DNA of 64,000 bases from Sambucus nigra (Eukaryota > Streptophyta > Magnoliopsida > Dipsacales > Adoxaceae): NCBI GenBank assembly GCA_949130495.1, contig OX422213.1:539075467-539139466 (forward strand), in the 5' to 3' direction. The position numbers were made by a program, and so were the translations under genes. How positions within the stretch are numbered: the stretch's first letter is position 1; every line of letters begins with the position of its first letter. Below the pieces are notes generated by a model that worked only from the letters and a program-made list of their open reading frames with translations, was not told where the DNA came from and did not search any database. Positions 1 to 11,970 of this stretch are shown here, piece by piece.

Positions 1-1757
1 TTCACCCAACATCTCTTAATATATTTTTCCCATACGACTTTGGCAACTCTACAAGGTCTATTGGTCTTGTGTTGGAGTGAAACATCTTATGCTCTCACTT
101 AGATTTGGGTTCGGTTTTTTAGGCTGTGGTGGTGTAACTGTTTTTTTACGGTAGTCCTTCTGGTGGTATTTTCGGTCTGGAGTTTTTTTTTTGTGGCTAT
201 TTTTTTTCGACGGTGGTGTTTTCTGGTTTGATCGGATCTAAGTTGTTTTTACATGGATCTTTCGTGTGGGGCTATTTCGATAGTACGTCTTTATCCGACG
301 GTTCGTTTGGTGGTGTTGTGTATTGTTGTGGCTTTGGTTGGATTGTTCTTAAGTTTTTTTTCGGTGACGATTTTTTCGGTGGCTGCGTTTCGTTGGACTG
401 ATTTTCTGGTCGTTCCCTTTTTGCCGTTTTCGGCGATTTCATTTTTTTTGGGTAAGTTTTTTTTCCTGTTATATATATATGTATATATATACAACACCTA
501 TTGTTTTTGTATATAAGTTCTATTGTTTGTGTTGTTAAAATCGGTTCCAAGTTTTTAACAAATTTGATAACACTCTTATTTGGTGGAGGGGTTTGGTTTG
601 GATATGTTCAAAACATTTTTTTTGTTAGAAATGCATCTTTTTTTTTTTTGCTAATAAAATTTTAAAAAAATTGGTTTGATCTTAGACCTGCTTTTTTTAT
701 GCTGTTGGGCATTTAGATCTGGTATGTTAGGTTGTTAAGACAAATTCTTATTTGTATAAAGACTATAACTCTGTTTGTTGTTGAGATATTTAAATTTTGG
801 ACTAAAATTTTATTTGGACTGTCTTGTACTAAGTCTGAATGTTTTTTGTGTGTTTACATAAACTGTTTTGTTTGAATTTTAGATCAGTTCTTTTTGTTGG
901 GTTGTTGATTATTTAGATCAGTAAATAATTTTTTTTGTGTGATTTAAATTTTTGGACTGAATTTTTTTTGGCCCATTTAGATCTAAAGTCTTTTTTGGGT
1001 GTTTGGTGTTAAGAGTCAATTTTCACCCAACTCTTTGTGTGTGCACTTGTTAACCAGTCTTAACAATTTGGGTAAAGTTGTTTTGTGTCACACAATTTTT
1101 TATTTTTTTTAAATCCGATCTAATTTATTTTTTGTGGGGGATTAAAGATATTTTGATTTTTTTCTCCTAACTTGTTATATCCTCTAAGTTGAACTTTTGC
1201 GGGCCCAATTTATTTAGTTTGGTTTAATTAGTGTGTGGACTTTAAATCATATCTTTTATTTATTTAATTTTATTCAGTCCTAATTTATATGAGCTAAGTG
1301 CTACACGCTTCATCTTTTGCTCATTTTACTTGGACTTGATAGTTTAACATAACACCAATTTAAATTGATTCATAAACTATTTTGTGTTAAGTTAAATTTT
1401 ATTTTAGTTGTGTGACACAATTGTTGGAAGTTTATCTCCAATTTTATTTGTGGTCATTTGTGCCAACTAAATTGTTTTAGGATTAATATTTACTTGAATA
1501 TTAAGTATTAAGGAAGACCTTATATGTGTCTTGTGACTTAGTATTTAATCATTCTTTTCGTATCGATTAATTGGATATCATCGTATTATTATTGTTTATT
1601 TGTGTTGTGTACATTTCCACTGGATCTCGGGTTTTAGTGTGTGGTTGTGTGTATTTTTTAGTCACTATTACCTGGGCGTTATTGAGTTGACTAATTGTTA
1701 GTCAAGTTGGTTGTATTTAGACTAGGCTGGGTATACGAGATTGTATTTTCTTAGTTT
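1..1757 (+). mobile_element. 5' LTR of gag-only copia-like element, first part (cut by window start)
   Basis: This stretch repeats, with small differences, the 3' LTR from about position 21538 onward, so the first part of this LTR lies left of the window. It is T/G-rich and has no supported gene; the short open frames in it are not conserved between the two LTR copies. Around 470-490 it carries a TA-rich palindromic run ahead of a T-rich block. The LTR is interrupted at 1757 by a LINE and resumes at 7389. The matching stretch in the 3' LTR (near 23237-23247) is uninterrupted, which shows where the insertion happened. Confidence 0.85.
1748..1757 (+). repeat. Left target-site duplication of the LINE
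   Basis: TTCTTAGTTT here and TTCTTAATTT at 7379-7388 flank the LINE (one mismatch). The uninterrupted 3' LTR carries one copy, TTCTTAGTTT, at the same place. Confidence 0.7.
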
Positions 1758-2042
1758 TTTATCAAAGAGGGACGGTACCCCCACACATTTTATTTAAAAT
1801 TTTAAATGGAGAAAAAGCCTACCCAAAGCTTGACAAGCCCAAAACTAACTTTAAAAACATCTAGAGTATGGCCCCATTGTGCTAGAATGAAAGCAAGATA
1901 AATTAGGGGATTTATTTCATCCCCGTTACAAAAGAGAACACTTAAAATAAACTTGGGATTTTATTATAATCCCATTACAATTTCTTGATTCTATTTCTAA
2001 TGCAAGGCAATTGATTAAGATCCAAATTGATATGGCCTTTGA

Positions 2043-2681
2043 CTAGTTTTGGAAGACTATTGAATGACCAATATGTATGTCACTTTTAGACAAATCTACC
2101 TTTGAAGCTAGAAGATCAGCGACATAATTATTTTCCCTCCAAACATGATTGAAAATCATTTGGTCTGTTAGGGTGATTGAATCTAATATAGATATTGCTT
2201 TCCAAGGAGGTTTTGCTCTCTTAAAAACAGCTTCAATTAGCAATTTACAATTAGTCTCTATGATAACCTTTTGAATGTTGAGAGTAGCAAGAAGATCAAT
2301 GCCTTCCCTGAGAGCCTTTGTTTCTACATAAAAAGAGGAGTGAACTCCAACATATTTTTCAAAGCCTGCAATAAAAAGGCCTTGATAATCTCTGATAATC
2401 CCTCCTATACCATATGGTCCAGGGTTCCCTTTTGAGGCGCCATCTATATTTAATTTGAAATAGCCTGTAGGTGGATAGGACCAAACACAAGGAATGCTCT
2501 GAACAACTTTAGGAAATATAGAGATGTTAAAACATTCTATGAAAAATTTATCTTCAATTGAAAATTTATCATAACATTTAGAATTTTTAAGAATAGAGGA
2601 AGTAAGATAAATAACTTGTTTAATTATAAAACTTGGATTATAAGCTTTATTTTCAAACACTAACAAATTTCTAGCTTTCAT
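2043..2681 (-). pseudogene. LINE ORF2 C-terminal RNase H domain
   Basis: This is the longest open frame in the LINE (212 codons). It contains the start of a plant-type RNase H fold, with LNIDGASKGNPGPYGIGGII near residues 77-96 (first catalytic Asp in the IDGA motif), a following VETKALREG segment (catalytic Glu) and an IIETNCK segment (expected second Asp position occupied by Glu). These motifs are typical of the RVT_3 family at the end of plant L1 ORF2. The domain removes RNA from RNA-DNA hybrids during reverse transcription. It is separated from the upstream RT part by frame breaks between 2681 and 2853, so it is a fragment of ORF2 and not an independent gene. Confidence 0.85.
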
Positions 2682-2852
2682 TAATTCCTAGAAAATGACT
2701 TTGGGGAGAATTGAGATAAGGATTCTCTGATAGTCCTTCTTTGTTTTTACCATCCACCATGATTGGAGCATAGACCTACAAGAAGAGTAATTACGCTGAA
2801 TACCAATTATAGAAAAAAAAGTATTTCCAAATATTTTTTGCAATAAGAAAAT

Positions 2853-5800
2853 CTAAGAGAACATATTGACTTGAGTCTTCATTTGTAAATCATGCTCAAT
2901 AGTTGATAGCTTTATACCTGCTCTTTGAATTTCTTTCTCAAATAGGACTACATTATTAAGTAATTTCCAAATATAGTTTGATATCTTCATTGGGCAATTA
3001 AAAGCCCAATTAATTTTCCAACTAAGTGATAAGGGTCTAACTTTCCTACATATATCATAAGCAGGCTTAACTGAGAATTCACCAGTAGTAGTGGGAGTCC
3101 AAATCTTATTATCAAAATTAATTTGAGTCTCAACTATGTCACTGATAAGAGACCTTCCTTTCACTGTATTAGAACCATTTCTTATTTTAAAACCTTTTTG
3201 GAATTTCGATCTCATATAGGTGGCCCACATACCATTTTCAAATAAAAAGTTCCAATATAACTTTATACTAGAAGATGAAATAATATCTTCTAGACTTCTA
3301 AAGTTTAGACCCCCTTCTTCAAAAGGGAAACAGTTCTCCTGCCATTTGATCCATTGAAAAGGATGCTCTTTGTTAGAACCAGCCCAATAGAATTTTAACA
3401 ATATATTATTTAATCTTTTCAATACTGCTTCAGGGGATTCAATATTGTCAAGGAGTATATTGGAATATATTGGAGAACATGTCTAATAAGGGTTGTTCTA
3501 CCAGCTTGAGAAATTAATTTTGAAGACCATTTATTCAACTTTTCTATAACTCTAGCAATAAGTTCAACAAATTGAATAAGCTTTGCTCTACCATTATTGA
3601 TACAACATCCTAAATATTTCATAGGAATATGTTTGTGGGAAAGTCCAGAGTATATAGCTATAGATTTTCTCCTCTTAATACTCAATTTTTCATCAGTATA
3701 GAAGGAGCTTTTAGAGAAATTAACTTTTTGACCAGATGTATCCTCATAGCCATTAAGAATCTTTATAACAACTCTTAGACTTTTGCAAGCACCATTAGTA
3801 AATATTATGATATCATCAACATATCCCAAATGAGAAATTAATTAACAATTTCGTAGATGAGAATATATTATTGCTTCATTTGTTTTGAAAATCTTGTCTA
3901 TATTTCTACTTAGAGTCTCTGCAGCTAATCTGAAAAGACTTGGAGACAGGGAGTATTCTTGTCGTAACCCTCTATATGATTTAAATAAACCTTTACTTTC
4001 ACCATTAAGGTTAATAGAGAACCAATTATTTGATACAATTCTCCAAACCATATCTATAAACATTTCATTGAAACCAAATTTCCCTTGTACCTGAAAGAGA
4101 AATGGACAATAAACTCTATCATAAGCTTTTTCCATGTCAAGCTTTAAAATGACATTATTTTTATGAACTTTTTAACCTATATCTTGAATCATTTCTTAGG
4201 CCACTAAAATATTTTCATGGATACTTCTACCCTTAACAAAGCCACTCTGATTTGCGAAAATGATTAAAGGAAGAATTGAAGAAAGTCTTTCACTAAGTAT
4301 TTTAGATATAATTTTAGAAGAAAAGTTGCATAAGATAATTGGTCTAAACTGAGCACAAGTAGTTGGATTGGAGACTTTATGAATAAGGGCTATGTTAGTA
4401 GCTGTCCAACTTCTAGGAATTTCAGCCCCTGTAAAAAAAAGAATGAATAACATTATTAAGATCTATCTTAATAACATCCCAAAAATTGGTATAGAAATAC
4501 CCTCTGTAACCATTATGCCCTGGGGCACTAGAAGAGTTCAAACCTTTAATTCCAGTTAATATTTCTAATTCAGAAGGAAATTCAGAAAGTTTGTTGTTCA
4601 TTTCCTCAGCTATCTCTTTTTTTATCACTTCTATAAACTTTTTATCAATATTTATACAGTCTGCTTTCCATACTTGCTCAAAATGAGAGATGAATAGAGT
4701 TTCAATCTCTTTAGGGTTATCAGTCCAACTATCATTAGTGTTTTTAATTTTTTTGATGGAGAGTTTCCTAAACCTGGATTTAACTGATGCATGAAATTTT
4801 TTCGTATTCAGGTCTCCTAATTTTAGCCATTTTTGATGGATTTTCTGTGACCAGTAATTGTCCTCTCTTAAAAGGGTTGTGTTAAGAAGAGCTTTGGATT
4901 TATTTAACACAGATTTGGTAGCTTTTGTAGGTGATACTTTAAATTCATGTTCTTGAATTTTCACCATATCCTCTAAATCATATATGTTTTGGAAAATGTT
5001 TTTTAACTAATCTTTATTCCATCTTTTTAGATGCTTTTTAAGAATCTTTAGTTTAATTGCAAAAAGAGCCATTGGGGGGCATGAATAGGAGTTGACCATG
5101 CTGCCTCAATTATTTCTTTAACATTTGATTCTATGCACCACATAGATAGCAATTTGAAAGGTTTAGGGCATTGAGAATGGCTATCTTTAATTTTTAATAA
5201 TATATGACCATGGTTTGAACCATTTTTATATAAATGTTCTATGTTATAGTTTGGGAAAATGTCAAGCCAATGAGAGTTCACTAGTCCTCTATCCAACTTG
5301 CAAAATATAGTGCCATCAACTCTATTGGTAGTCCAAGTGAACCTAGAACCTTAATATCCCAAGTCAACTAACTCACAAACAGTCCTCATATCATTAAAAT
5401 CTTCAATAACATGAAAATCAATTTGGTTACCTCCTATTTTTTCTATTTCTTCTGACACAACATTAAAATCCTCAATGATCATCCAAGGGGAATTAGGATG
5501 TAATGTTGTAATATGTTCAAGGTCTGTCCATAATTCGTTTCTTTCTGCAGCTGTGCACTTAGCATAAACAATTCCTAAAAGAACTATAGAGTTGAAATGT
5601 TTTATATCTATCTTAAAACATAAAACTTGATCAGTGTTTAGTATAATTGATATTTGAAGGTCATTTTGCCAAAACATCCAAATTTTATTTGAATGATTAC
5701 CAAAACCATTTGGAAATTGCCATTTGGATTTATATTTGGATAGTTTATTATTTTAACTTTTGGTTCTAACAAAATTATAGCAGGTAGTTGATGATTTTTG

Positions 5801-5871
5801 ATAATTTTTTTAATTCTAACATTAGTTGCTCTATTAGCAACACTTCTTACATTCCAATAAATGAAATTCAT
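2853..5871 (-). pseudogene. LINE ORF2: endonuclease and reverse transcriptase, broken
   Basis: ORF2 starts at 5871 and is split over several frames. The endonuclease covers about 5871-5048: an N-terminal YWNVRSVAN motif, a nearby LLEPKVK segment with the expected Glu, and an IIEDFNVV segment where most family members have GDFN. The RT covers about 4967-3419, with a SAPGHNGY motif, FVKGRSIHENILVA, DMEKAYDRV (first catalytic Asp) and YVDDIII at about 3800 (catalytic Asp pair). A zf-RVT-like region with WTPTTTGEFSVK follows at 3422-2853. The enzyme would nick target DNA and copy the LINE RNA there. Frame breaks fall near 5677, 5350, 5040, 4450, 4190 and 3840, so no functional protein is possible. 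The RNase H domain follows at 2681-2043. Confidence 0.88.
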
Positions 5872-7299
5872 AATTTCTCTGGAATCTTTGAAATAGTTAG
5901 AGTTCTTAATTTACCTGAAGATCTCGTGAATCTTTTAAAAAAAGAATCAAAAGGGGGTTTATGAGGTTTACCTGTAGCCTGAAGATTAGAGATTAACATA
6001 GAAGAACCTGATGATGGATCTTGAGTTCCTTTAGCAGCCTTAATTTCTTGAAGATTTTCCATCTTGTGTCAAACCAAGAAGAAAAGTTTTGTAGTTCCTC
6101 AATCATGGGAGTCTAAACCTGAATATCTTCATTATTTGAGTGATTATCCTTGTCTCTAGTTGAATATTTATCTAAAGGGGGAATGAGGGAACCTTTTGGG
6201 GAAAGGTTATTTTGATCAATAGTAAGAGTTTCCTCTGAAGAGAAATTATGAGTGATCTTTTCAATTTCTGGTGATAGACTGTCATCTTGAGTTGAAATTC
6301 TTTCTAGACGAGGCGTCTCCTCTTTGTCTTCTTGATCTTCTTGATCTAAAATGCGTGTGGTAAGCATATAAAATTGGTTATGCATCGTAATTGACTGCTT
6401 TAATGGAATTTGTTGTTATTTTATATCAATAAGAGAAGTTTCATTAACTTTCGTGGTGCCTTCTTTATGAATACTTTGTCGCAAAATTTTTTGAGATTGT
6501 TTTGGAGGACGAATTTTTTCTTTAGGATTTTTTTGTGTTGTTCTTAAATTGGGGTTCTTAATCGTACATTTAGATTCTTAGTGTCCTTTCTTCTTGAAAA
6601 ATTCACAAAAATTAGGAATATTCTCATAAATAATTGGTTGCCAGAACCCACTGCCTATCCAAATTCTGTGTATTCTTTCTTGCAGTATATTGATTTTTAC
6701 ACAAAATTGAGATATACTTGGCCTTGAGATAGAAGTTGTAGAGGCATCTAATTTAAGGGGTTTACCTACAAGCTGAGCGATAGAATATAAAGAGGATTTT
6801 TCATAGAAATGTAGAGATAGATTTGGAAGGTTTATCCAAACTGGAACAATTGGACTCTCTTTATCTGGTTTAAAATCCACTGTCCATTTAAAGGTTTTCA
6901 TTGGATATCTTCCAATATACCAAAGATCAAGTAGCCATAGTCTCACATAGTCTTCTTCACAGTTAACTCTAATTAGAACATGTTTAGAATAAAGAAGACC
7001 TATGGAAAATGTAGGTTTCAGATAAAATGTTTGAAAGCTTTTGCGAATATAATCCATCGGAGGTCTACAATGCGAGAATTTCCCAATGATTGAAAACTTG
7101 AATGGTTCAATTAAGGAATGATGTCTTCATTAGAAAATAAGAATGTTGGTTCTCCCTTGTAAGTAGAGGGAGTTTTTAAATCTAATTCTTTATTTAGTTG
7201 ATTCATTAAGACACTTGCGAAGGATTTTGTCCATACATTAGAACGATCAGGATGTTTTGGAGGGATTTTGGTGTCAATTGTATGGTTCGTGTTTGCCAT
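5868..7299 (-). pseudogene. LINE ORF1: DUF4283-like RNA-binding protein, broken
   Basis: The first ATG at 7299 begins a hydrophilic N-terminus, open to 7111. The next open part (7057-6578) carries a DUF4283-like block with VPVWINLPNLSLHFYEKSSL followed by IAQLVGKPLKLD, typical of plant L1 ORF1. A decayed zinc knuckle lies at its end (CEFF, then KKKGH, a stop, and a later Cys), with the second Cys changed to Phe. An acidic, low-complexity region (6385-6113) follows, then a last open part (6062-5868). The ORF1 stop overlaps the ORF2 start as ATGA at 5868-5871. The protein would coat the LINE RNA. At least three frame breaks inactivate it. Confidence 0.8.
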
Positions 7300-7378
7300 A
7301 GCACATCAAGAAGACTGCCTATTGGAGAATGAGGGTTCTCCCTACTCTTGGAGTGTTATTGACTAAAGATCTCATCCA

Positions 7379-7388
7379 TTCTTAATTT
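7379..7388 (+). repeat. Right target-site duplication of the LINE
   Basis: TTCTTAATTT is the partner of 1748-1757; the LTR sequence continues directly after it. Confidence 0.7.
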
Positions 7389-7705
7389 AAATCATTGTAA
7401 ACTGGTGGACTGTAATCTATAACTAGTAATTGGTAATAGTGGACTTGGGTGTGTGAGTTGTTCTGGGACTAGGGACACGGATTTTTCCACCACGGTGGTT
7501 TCCTCAAGAACAAATATTGTGTCACATTCCACTTTTCCTCATCTCATTCTTAAAGGGAATTATTTTATATCTAGCATCACCACTTTTACTTACTAGTGTG
7601 CATGAGTGTATTTTAATTTATAATTTATAATCGATTTTATATCAAAGAGTTAAAATAATTTTTAAATAACCTAATTCGCATTAGCATGACCTTTAGGTCT
7701 TTTCA
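7389..7705 (+). mobile_element. 5' LTR of gag-only copia-like element, last part
   Basis: The sequence matches 23247-23560 of the 3' LTR, from a GTAAACTGGTGGA block to the shared end GGTCTTTTCA. The LTR ends in CA at 7705 and a primer binding site follows at once. Confidence 0.85.
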
Positions 7706-7707
7706 AG

Positions 7708-7719
7708 TGGTATCAGGAT
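7708..7719 (+). promoter_or_regulatory. Primer binding site of the copia-like element
   Basis: TGGTATCAGGAT lies two bases after the LTR end. Its first nine bases match the usual plant initiator-Met tRNA complement TGGTATCAGAGC. This fixes the plus orientation of the element. Confidence 0.75.
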
Positions 7720-7804
7720 TTCGTGATTCACTTTATAAAACTTTTTATTCCACAAAGATGATGAACTCCTTTTAAAATCAACATTATATATATATTTTTT
7801 AAAT

Positions 7805-8225
7805 ATGGGAAACTTATATGGTGATGCTGATTTTCTACTAGAAAATCCATTTATGAATGCTTTAAAGAGGCAAATATTTATTCATAAAATGACATTAAAA
7901 GAAATAATGCCTTTTGCCAAGCGGTTGATGCAATCGAAATTAAAGATATTTCAGCTTGCACCACATCTTTAGATGCTTGGGACATTTCACAATCTCCAAC
8001 CCATTTATCTATTGTATGCGATGATATGTCTATTTGTGATAGCGATACTAGTTGTGATAATTTCGTTGCTTTTACTTCTTGTTGTGTCTTTAAGTCCAGA
8101 ATAGTTTTGACTGCTTATCTACTAGTTCTGATAATTCTGATCTATATGTAGACAATTCTGAATTAGATTATATGAACTCATGTCATATATCTCTTGCTCA
8201 ACTTCACCCTACATTCACAGCTTAT
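7805..8225 (+). pseudogene. gag fragment of copia-like element (UBN2-type), N-terminal part
   Basis: An ATG at 7805 opens a short frame (55 codons). In an overlapping frame near 7905-7990 the segment ISACTTSLDAWDIS resembles the conserved C-T-x-K/L-x-A-W-D motif of copia-type gag proteins (UBN2 family). An acidic, Ser/Asp-rich stretch (CDSDTSCDNF) follows to 8225, where the chromovirus was inserted; the same gag resumes at 18865. Gag would form the virus-like particle. The frame is broken more than once, and a large part of the usual gag core appears to be missing between the N-terminal ATG and the UBN2 motif. Confidence 0.6.
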
Positions 8226-11176
8226 TGTGACACCCCGACTAATTAAATACCGAGTAGCTATTCCTTTATTAAATCAATACAAAATGCCAAGTTGGTCCAG
8301 TTAATAGCATCACTAAAGAAAATATTTGTAATGATTACTAACCACCTAGTATTTAAAAAGTGAGTTGTCAAATTTTAAATTAAATCTGATTAACATGCAA
8401 TAAATGAAATATAGAAATGTAACACAACCATTCACGATAAAGTCCAACTATAATGAATCAACAATTAACGATGAGTCTAGAGGAAATACTCCTCACAACA
8501 ATCCCAATATGAAAGGAAATAAAACAAGTCTACATCCTGAATTAATTACAAACCAAAGTCTGAATAACTGAAATATAAAATGAAATGTCTCTAAAAGAAA
8601 TGGGCGACATGCCCTACAACTGATGAAATCTGAATATAGAGTCAAGGAAAATGAAGCGTCTACTAGCAAGGCCCTATAACTTCCACAACAGCAACAGCTC
8701 GTCACCTGACTGGAAATACTATGCATGGTGTCCTTGTGGCGGGGCACCTAAAATTGGTTTTTACAAAAAGATAGATTTGAAAGCAAACGGGTCAGAGCCC
8801 GAATGTGGAGAGTATTTTAAAACAACAAGTGCTTTAATAACAATTAAAATAATGAATGCAAGATACATGTTAGGACGTGCTCTCACATGAAATACTCACC
8901 TCTCGTCTAAATGTGCACTCCTAACGTTCCTGTACCCATTCATGTGTTATTTATCTAACTAAACCATCATAAGTTCTAACCCAACTACTCGATTCACAAT
9001 ATGAATTCCCAATGTTATTACTTAAATAGATAGCTTTACTTGAACTCGGATTCTCAATTGTTAGCATTACCGTTTACTGGAGGTTATCCCCTTATTTATC
9101 TTCTCAAGGAGTTACTATAAATGATTCTTATAAATAAACTTCACAATTCCTTTTCATTCAACCGTATATTATTCACATCATAAATATACAATATAAGCAC
9201 CCCGAGGCTAAGCTGCGGTGCACACATACTCTGCTATCCATCCCGGTACATCACGTACATAAGGATTATGAATTTCGAATCTCTCAGGAATTGTTAGAAT
9301 AAGCACAACACACAAAAATGGAGGCGCACATAATTCAACATATCCATGGGTCACGTACATACCTACGCTCCATAGTCAGCTGACTTAATAACTCACAATT
9401 AAGTCATTCCCTTGAACTATGTCCTCTAGGTACCAAACTAAATCCGGGCACACAAGGATTAGAAGGCCCTAAGCGAACGTAAACCTCCCGTGATAGCAAG
9501 TATGGTAGGTATGTCATACACATAAGATCATATACTAAGCATGCACACATCTTAGATATCTCAATATTAATAAAGGTATTTTCTACATCCTTATACCATT
9601 ATTCCAATTGTATACATTTTTAGTCTTCCGATAATATATAATGTAGATTGTCGGCACATCTCACGTCATAGATTCTTATACTTAAAACCTATCTCAAATG
9701 GGTTATTAAGTTTGCTATTATTCCCACATATTACATCATTATTCTTAAGGTCCTTACTTCTGCCCCAAACCTCAATTCATCAATTTATTCAAAATTACTC
9801 TTTTAACCCTAATATTATCTCACTCATCGAGCTTCATTAGCTTTTAGAATAATTCCTCAAATTAAATTCTAATTAAGGTCCAAACTTTATAACCATACCT
9901 ACTGGTCTTCCTTAAGTCTAAGGATATTCATAAGGTCTCCAATAATATTTTCCAAGGGTTAACATCATTAAAATTTAACTAGGGGAAATTTTACTCTTTC
10001 TGGGAAGGTCGATCGATCGACCTTGACCTTCGATCGATCGATGGTGGTCGATCGATCGACTGATGAATGTCGATCGATCGATCGAACGCACCAGGTAGGC
10101 TACGGACTGCTTCGTTTTGCAGTTTTCAAATCATCTCAAAACACCATTAACAAGCATGAAAGTCTAAGATAACGTTATAATATCATCATACAACCATCCT
10201 ACAATAGTGTTAACGTTCTAAAACCAATAATTCATCATTCAAGGGCTTTGTTTGGATCCAGTTTTCTATTTCTTTCAAGAACATTAATAAACTTCTTCTA
10301 AAATCCGTTTTTAGATCATCAATGGTTCTGTTTTGAATGCATAATTCGTCCAGAATGTTTCTACATGCAATTCCTAACATAGTTCATAGTTTTAATCCTC
10401 AAATTCATGGGTCTAATAAATCTTCCAAGATAAATTTGATGATTATCCTAAACATGGAAAAGCATAGCATTGAATCAATTATAATTAAACCACTTGCCTC
10501 TAATCTTTCTCTGAATTTGATGTTGAATCTTGAAGGATGTGTTGTTCTCTCTCTCTCTCTCTGCAGAATTTTCTTCTCTCTCTCTCTCTATAAGTTCTTC
10601 TCTAAGGATGATGACAATGGAGGTGGGGGTTTGGTTTTTGGCAAGTTAGAACTATTTCTTAACTTCTCCCGTAGCCCATTAAGTCCCTTAGTGTAGTTAG
10701 TGGGTTTAGTGGATAAAGAATAAGTCAGATTTTTATTTCTAATTTTCGTGGATTTTAATTCCCAAATTTCCGAAATTACCAAAATGCCCTTTTAAGTTAC
10801 CGGTATGGCCCAATAATGCCCCAGGACCCAAACTTAACCCCCGGCTAGTGTTTTCTGACAATATCGACCCTTCCGGACACGTTGGCGCACTCAAAATGAC
10901 CATACGATTAATAGAAATAAAATTCACTTTTTAATTAAATAATTACTTTCCTGACGCAACTGTCACACGCGTCTCAACAAAATTTCCCAAATTGCCGTAT
11001 TTCAATCTCGCGACAATTTCAATAGTTACAATATTCGTATATTGCCATATATACACATTATAATCAAATACTAACTCACGTCTCGTTAATATTTTATCCG
11101 GATTAATTCTCAATTAATTCACATTTAATTCAATTAATCCCATAAATAAATATCGATAAAAATGCGGGGTATTACA
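8226..11176 (-). repeat. Chromovirus LTR, left copy (3' LTR)
   Basis: A 2951-bp LTR with plus-strand ends TGTGACACCCC and GGGGTATTACA. It repeats 16034-18864 with few differences. It holds a cluster of CGATCGATCG palindromes (10013-10083), CT-rich microsatellites (about 10545-10590) and no gene. Compared with the right copy it keeps about 138 bp (near 10785-10922) and lacks a 16-bp segment present at about 18063. Confidence 0.93.
10013..10083. repeat. Cluster of CGATCGATCG palindromes in left chromovirus LTR
   Basis: Four closely spaced GATCGATC-type self-complementary blocks lie within 70 bp, also present (partly decayed) at 17817-17890 in the right LTR. Their role is unknown; they could form hairpins or bind dimeric proteins. 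Confidence 0.8.
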
Positions 11177-11191
11177 TACTTCCCCCAAATA
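11177..11191 (-). promoter_or_regulatory. Polypurine tract of the chromovirus
   Basis: On the minus strand ATTTGGGGGAAGTA stands directly before the 3' LTR start TGTAATACCCC. It would prime plus-strand DNA synthesis. Confidence 0.8.
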
Positions 11192-11217
11192 ACAGAATTT
11201 CATCCCGAAATTCAGAA

Positions 11218-11967
11218 CTAAAAAGTACCTGGTAAAAACAACTCTGGATAACTTTCGTGCATCTCATCCTCGCGCTCCCATGTGGACTCCTCGACATTAT
11301 GATGTCGCCACTGAACACGCACTAACGGGACTATCTTTGACCGCAGTTTCTGCTCACTTCGGTCCAAAATAGCAATCGGCCCCTCCTCGTAGGAGCTATC
11401 GGGCTGGAGATCGATGTCCTCCAAAGCAATGTGAGAATGAGCCAAATCATCTCTAAAATATTTCCTTAGCGAGGAAATATGAAACACATCATGAATCCGA
11501 TGCAAATGCTCCGGTAACCCAAGTCTATACGCAACAAACCCAATTCGCTCGATGATAGGATATGGTCCCACATTTCTCGGTGTCAGCTTTCCCTTCTTCC
11601 CAAATCGCATAATCCCCTTCATAGGAGATACTCAGAGTAAAACTTGGTCCCCCACTTGGAACTCCCTGAAGAACCTCTTCGCATCAGCATAGCTCTTCTG
11701 CCGATCCTGAGCTACCTGAATGCGACTCTGTATCAATTCTATCCTCGTCGAAGTATCCTGAATCACTTCCGGCCCAAGTAGTTTGTTGTCCCCCACCTCT
11801 AACCAACATGTTGTGGAACGAAAAGGTCTACCGTACAACGCCTCAAATGGAGCCATACCAATGGTGAACTGGTAGGAGTTGTTGTAAGCAAACTCCACCA
11901 GTGGAAGATACTGCTCCCATCCACCCCCGAAGTCAATGATGCACATCCGCAACATGTCTTCCAACAT
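11218..11967 (-). pseudogene. Chromovirus integrase C-terminus and chromodomain-like region
   Basis: This continues the integrase frame. The 5' part (11967-11635) has the conserved Tekay-type LPLVEFAYNNSYQ and APFEALYGRPFRS blocks and a SYADAKRFFREFQVGDQVLL end. After a TGA stop at 11632-11634 the same frame runs on to TAG at 11218. The last part contains VFHISSLRKYFRD, then ILDRSEQKLRSKIVPLVRV and QWRHHNVEESTWEREDEM, the form of the chromodomain-like tail of Tekay/Del elements, which is thought to guide integration to marked chromatin. It is read in frame with the upstream RT part. Confidence 0.88.
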
Positions 11968-11970
11968 CTA

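Larger units (their letters stand above)
1758..7378 (-). mobile_element. L1-type LINE retrotransposon, near full length, inactivated
   Basis: A 5.6-kb non-LTR element lies on the minus strand inside the copia-like 5' LTR. Reading right to left it has a short 5' leader (about 7378-7300), ORF1 with a DUF4283-like nucleic-acid-binding domain and a zinc knuckle, then ORF2 with an AP-type endonuclease, reverse transcriptase, a C-terminal zf-RVT region and an RNase H domain. This order fits plant L1 elements that carry RNase H. The 3' end has almost no poly-A: six T on the plus strand at 1755-1760, some belonging to the target duplication. Many stops and frameshifts show that it is dead. Confidence 0.9.

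Noticed and set aside
213..516. Open frames of 62-92 codons in the LTR at both strands.
   Set aside because: Low-complexity T/G-rich DNA; the frames are not kept in the matching 3' LTR.
8651..8890. A 79-codon frame present at 8651 and again at 16459.
   Set aside because: It lies in the two chromovirus LTRs; duplication of the LTR explains it and no domain is seen.
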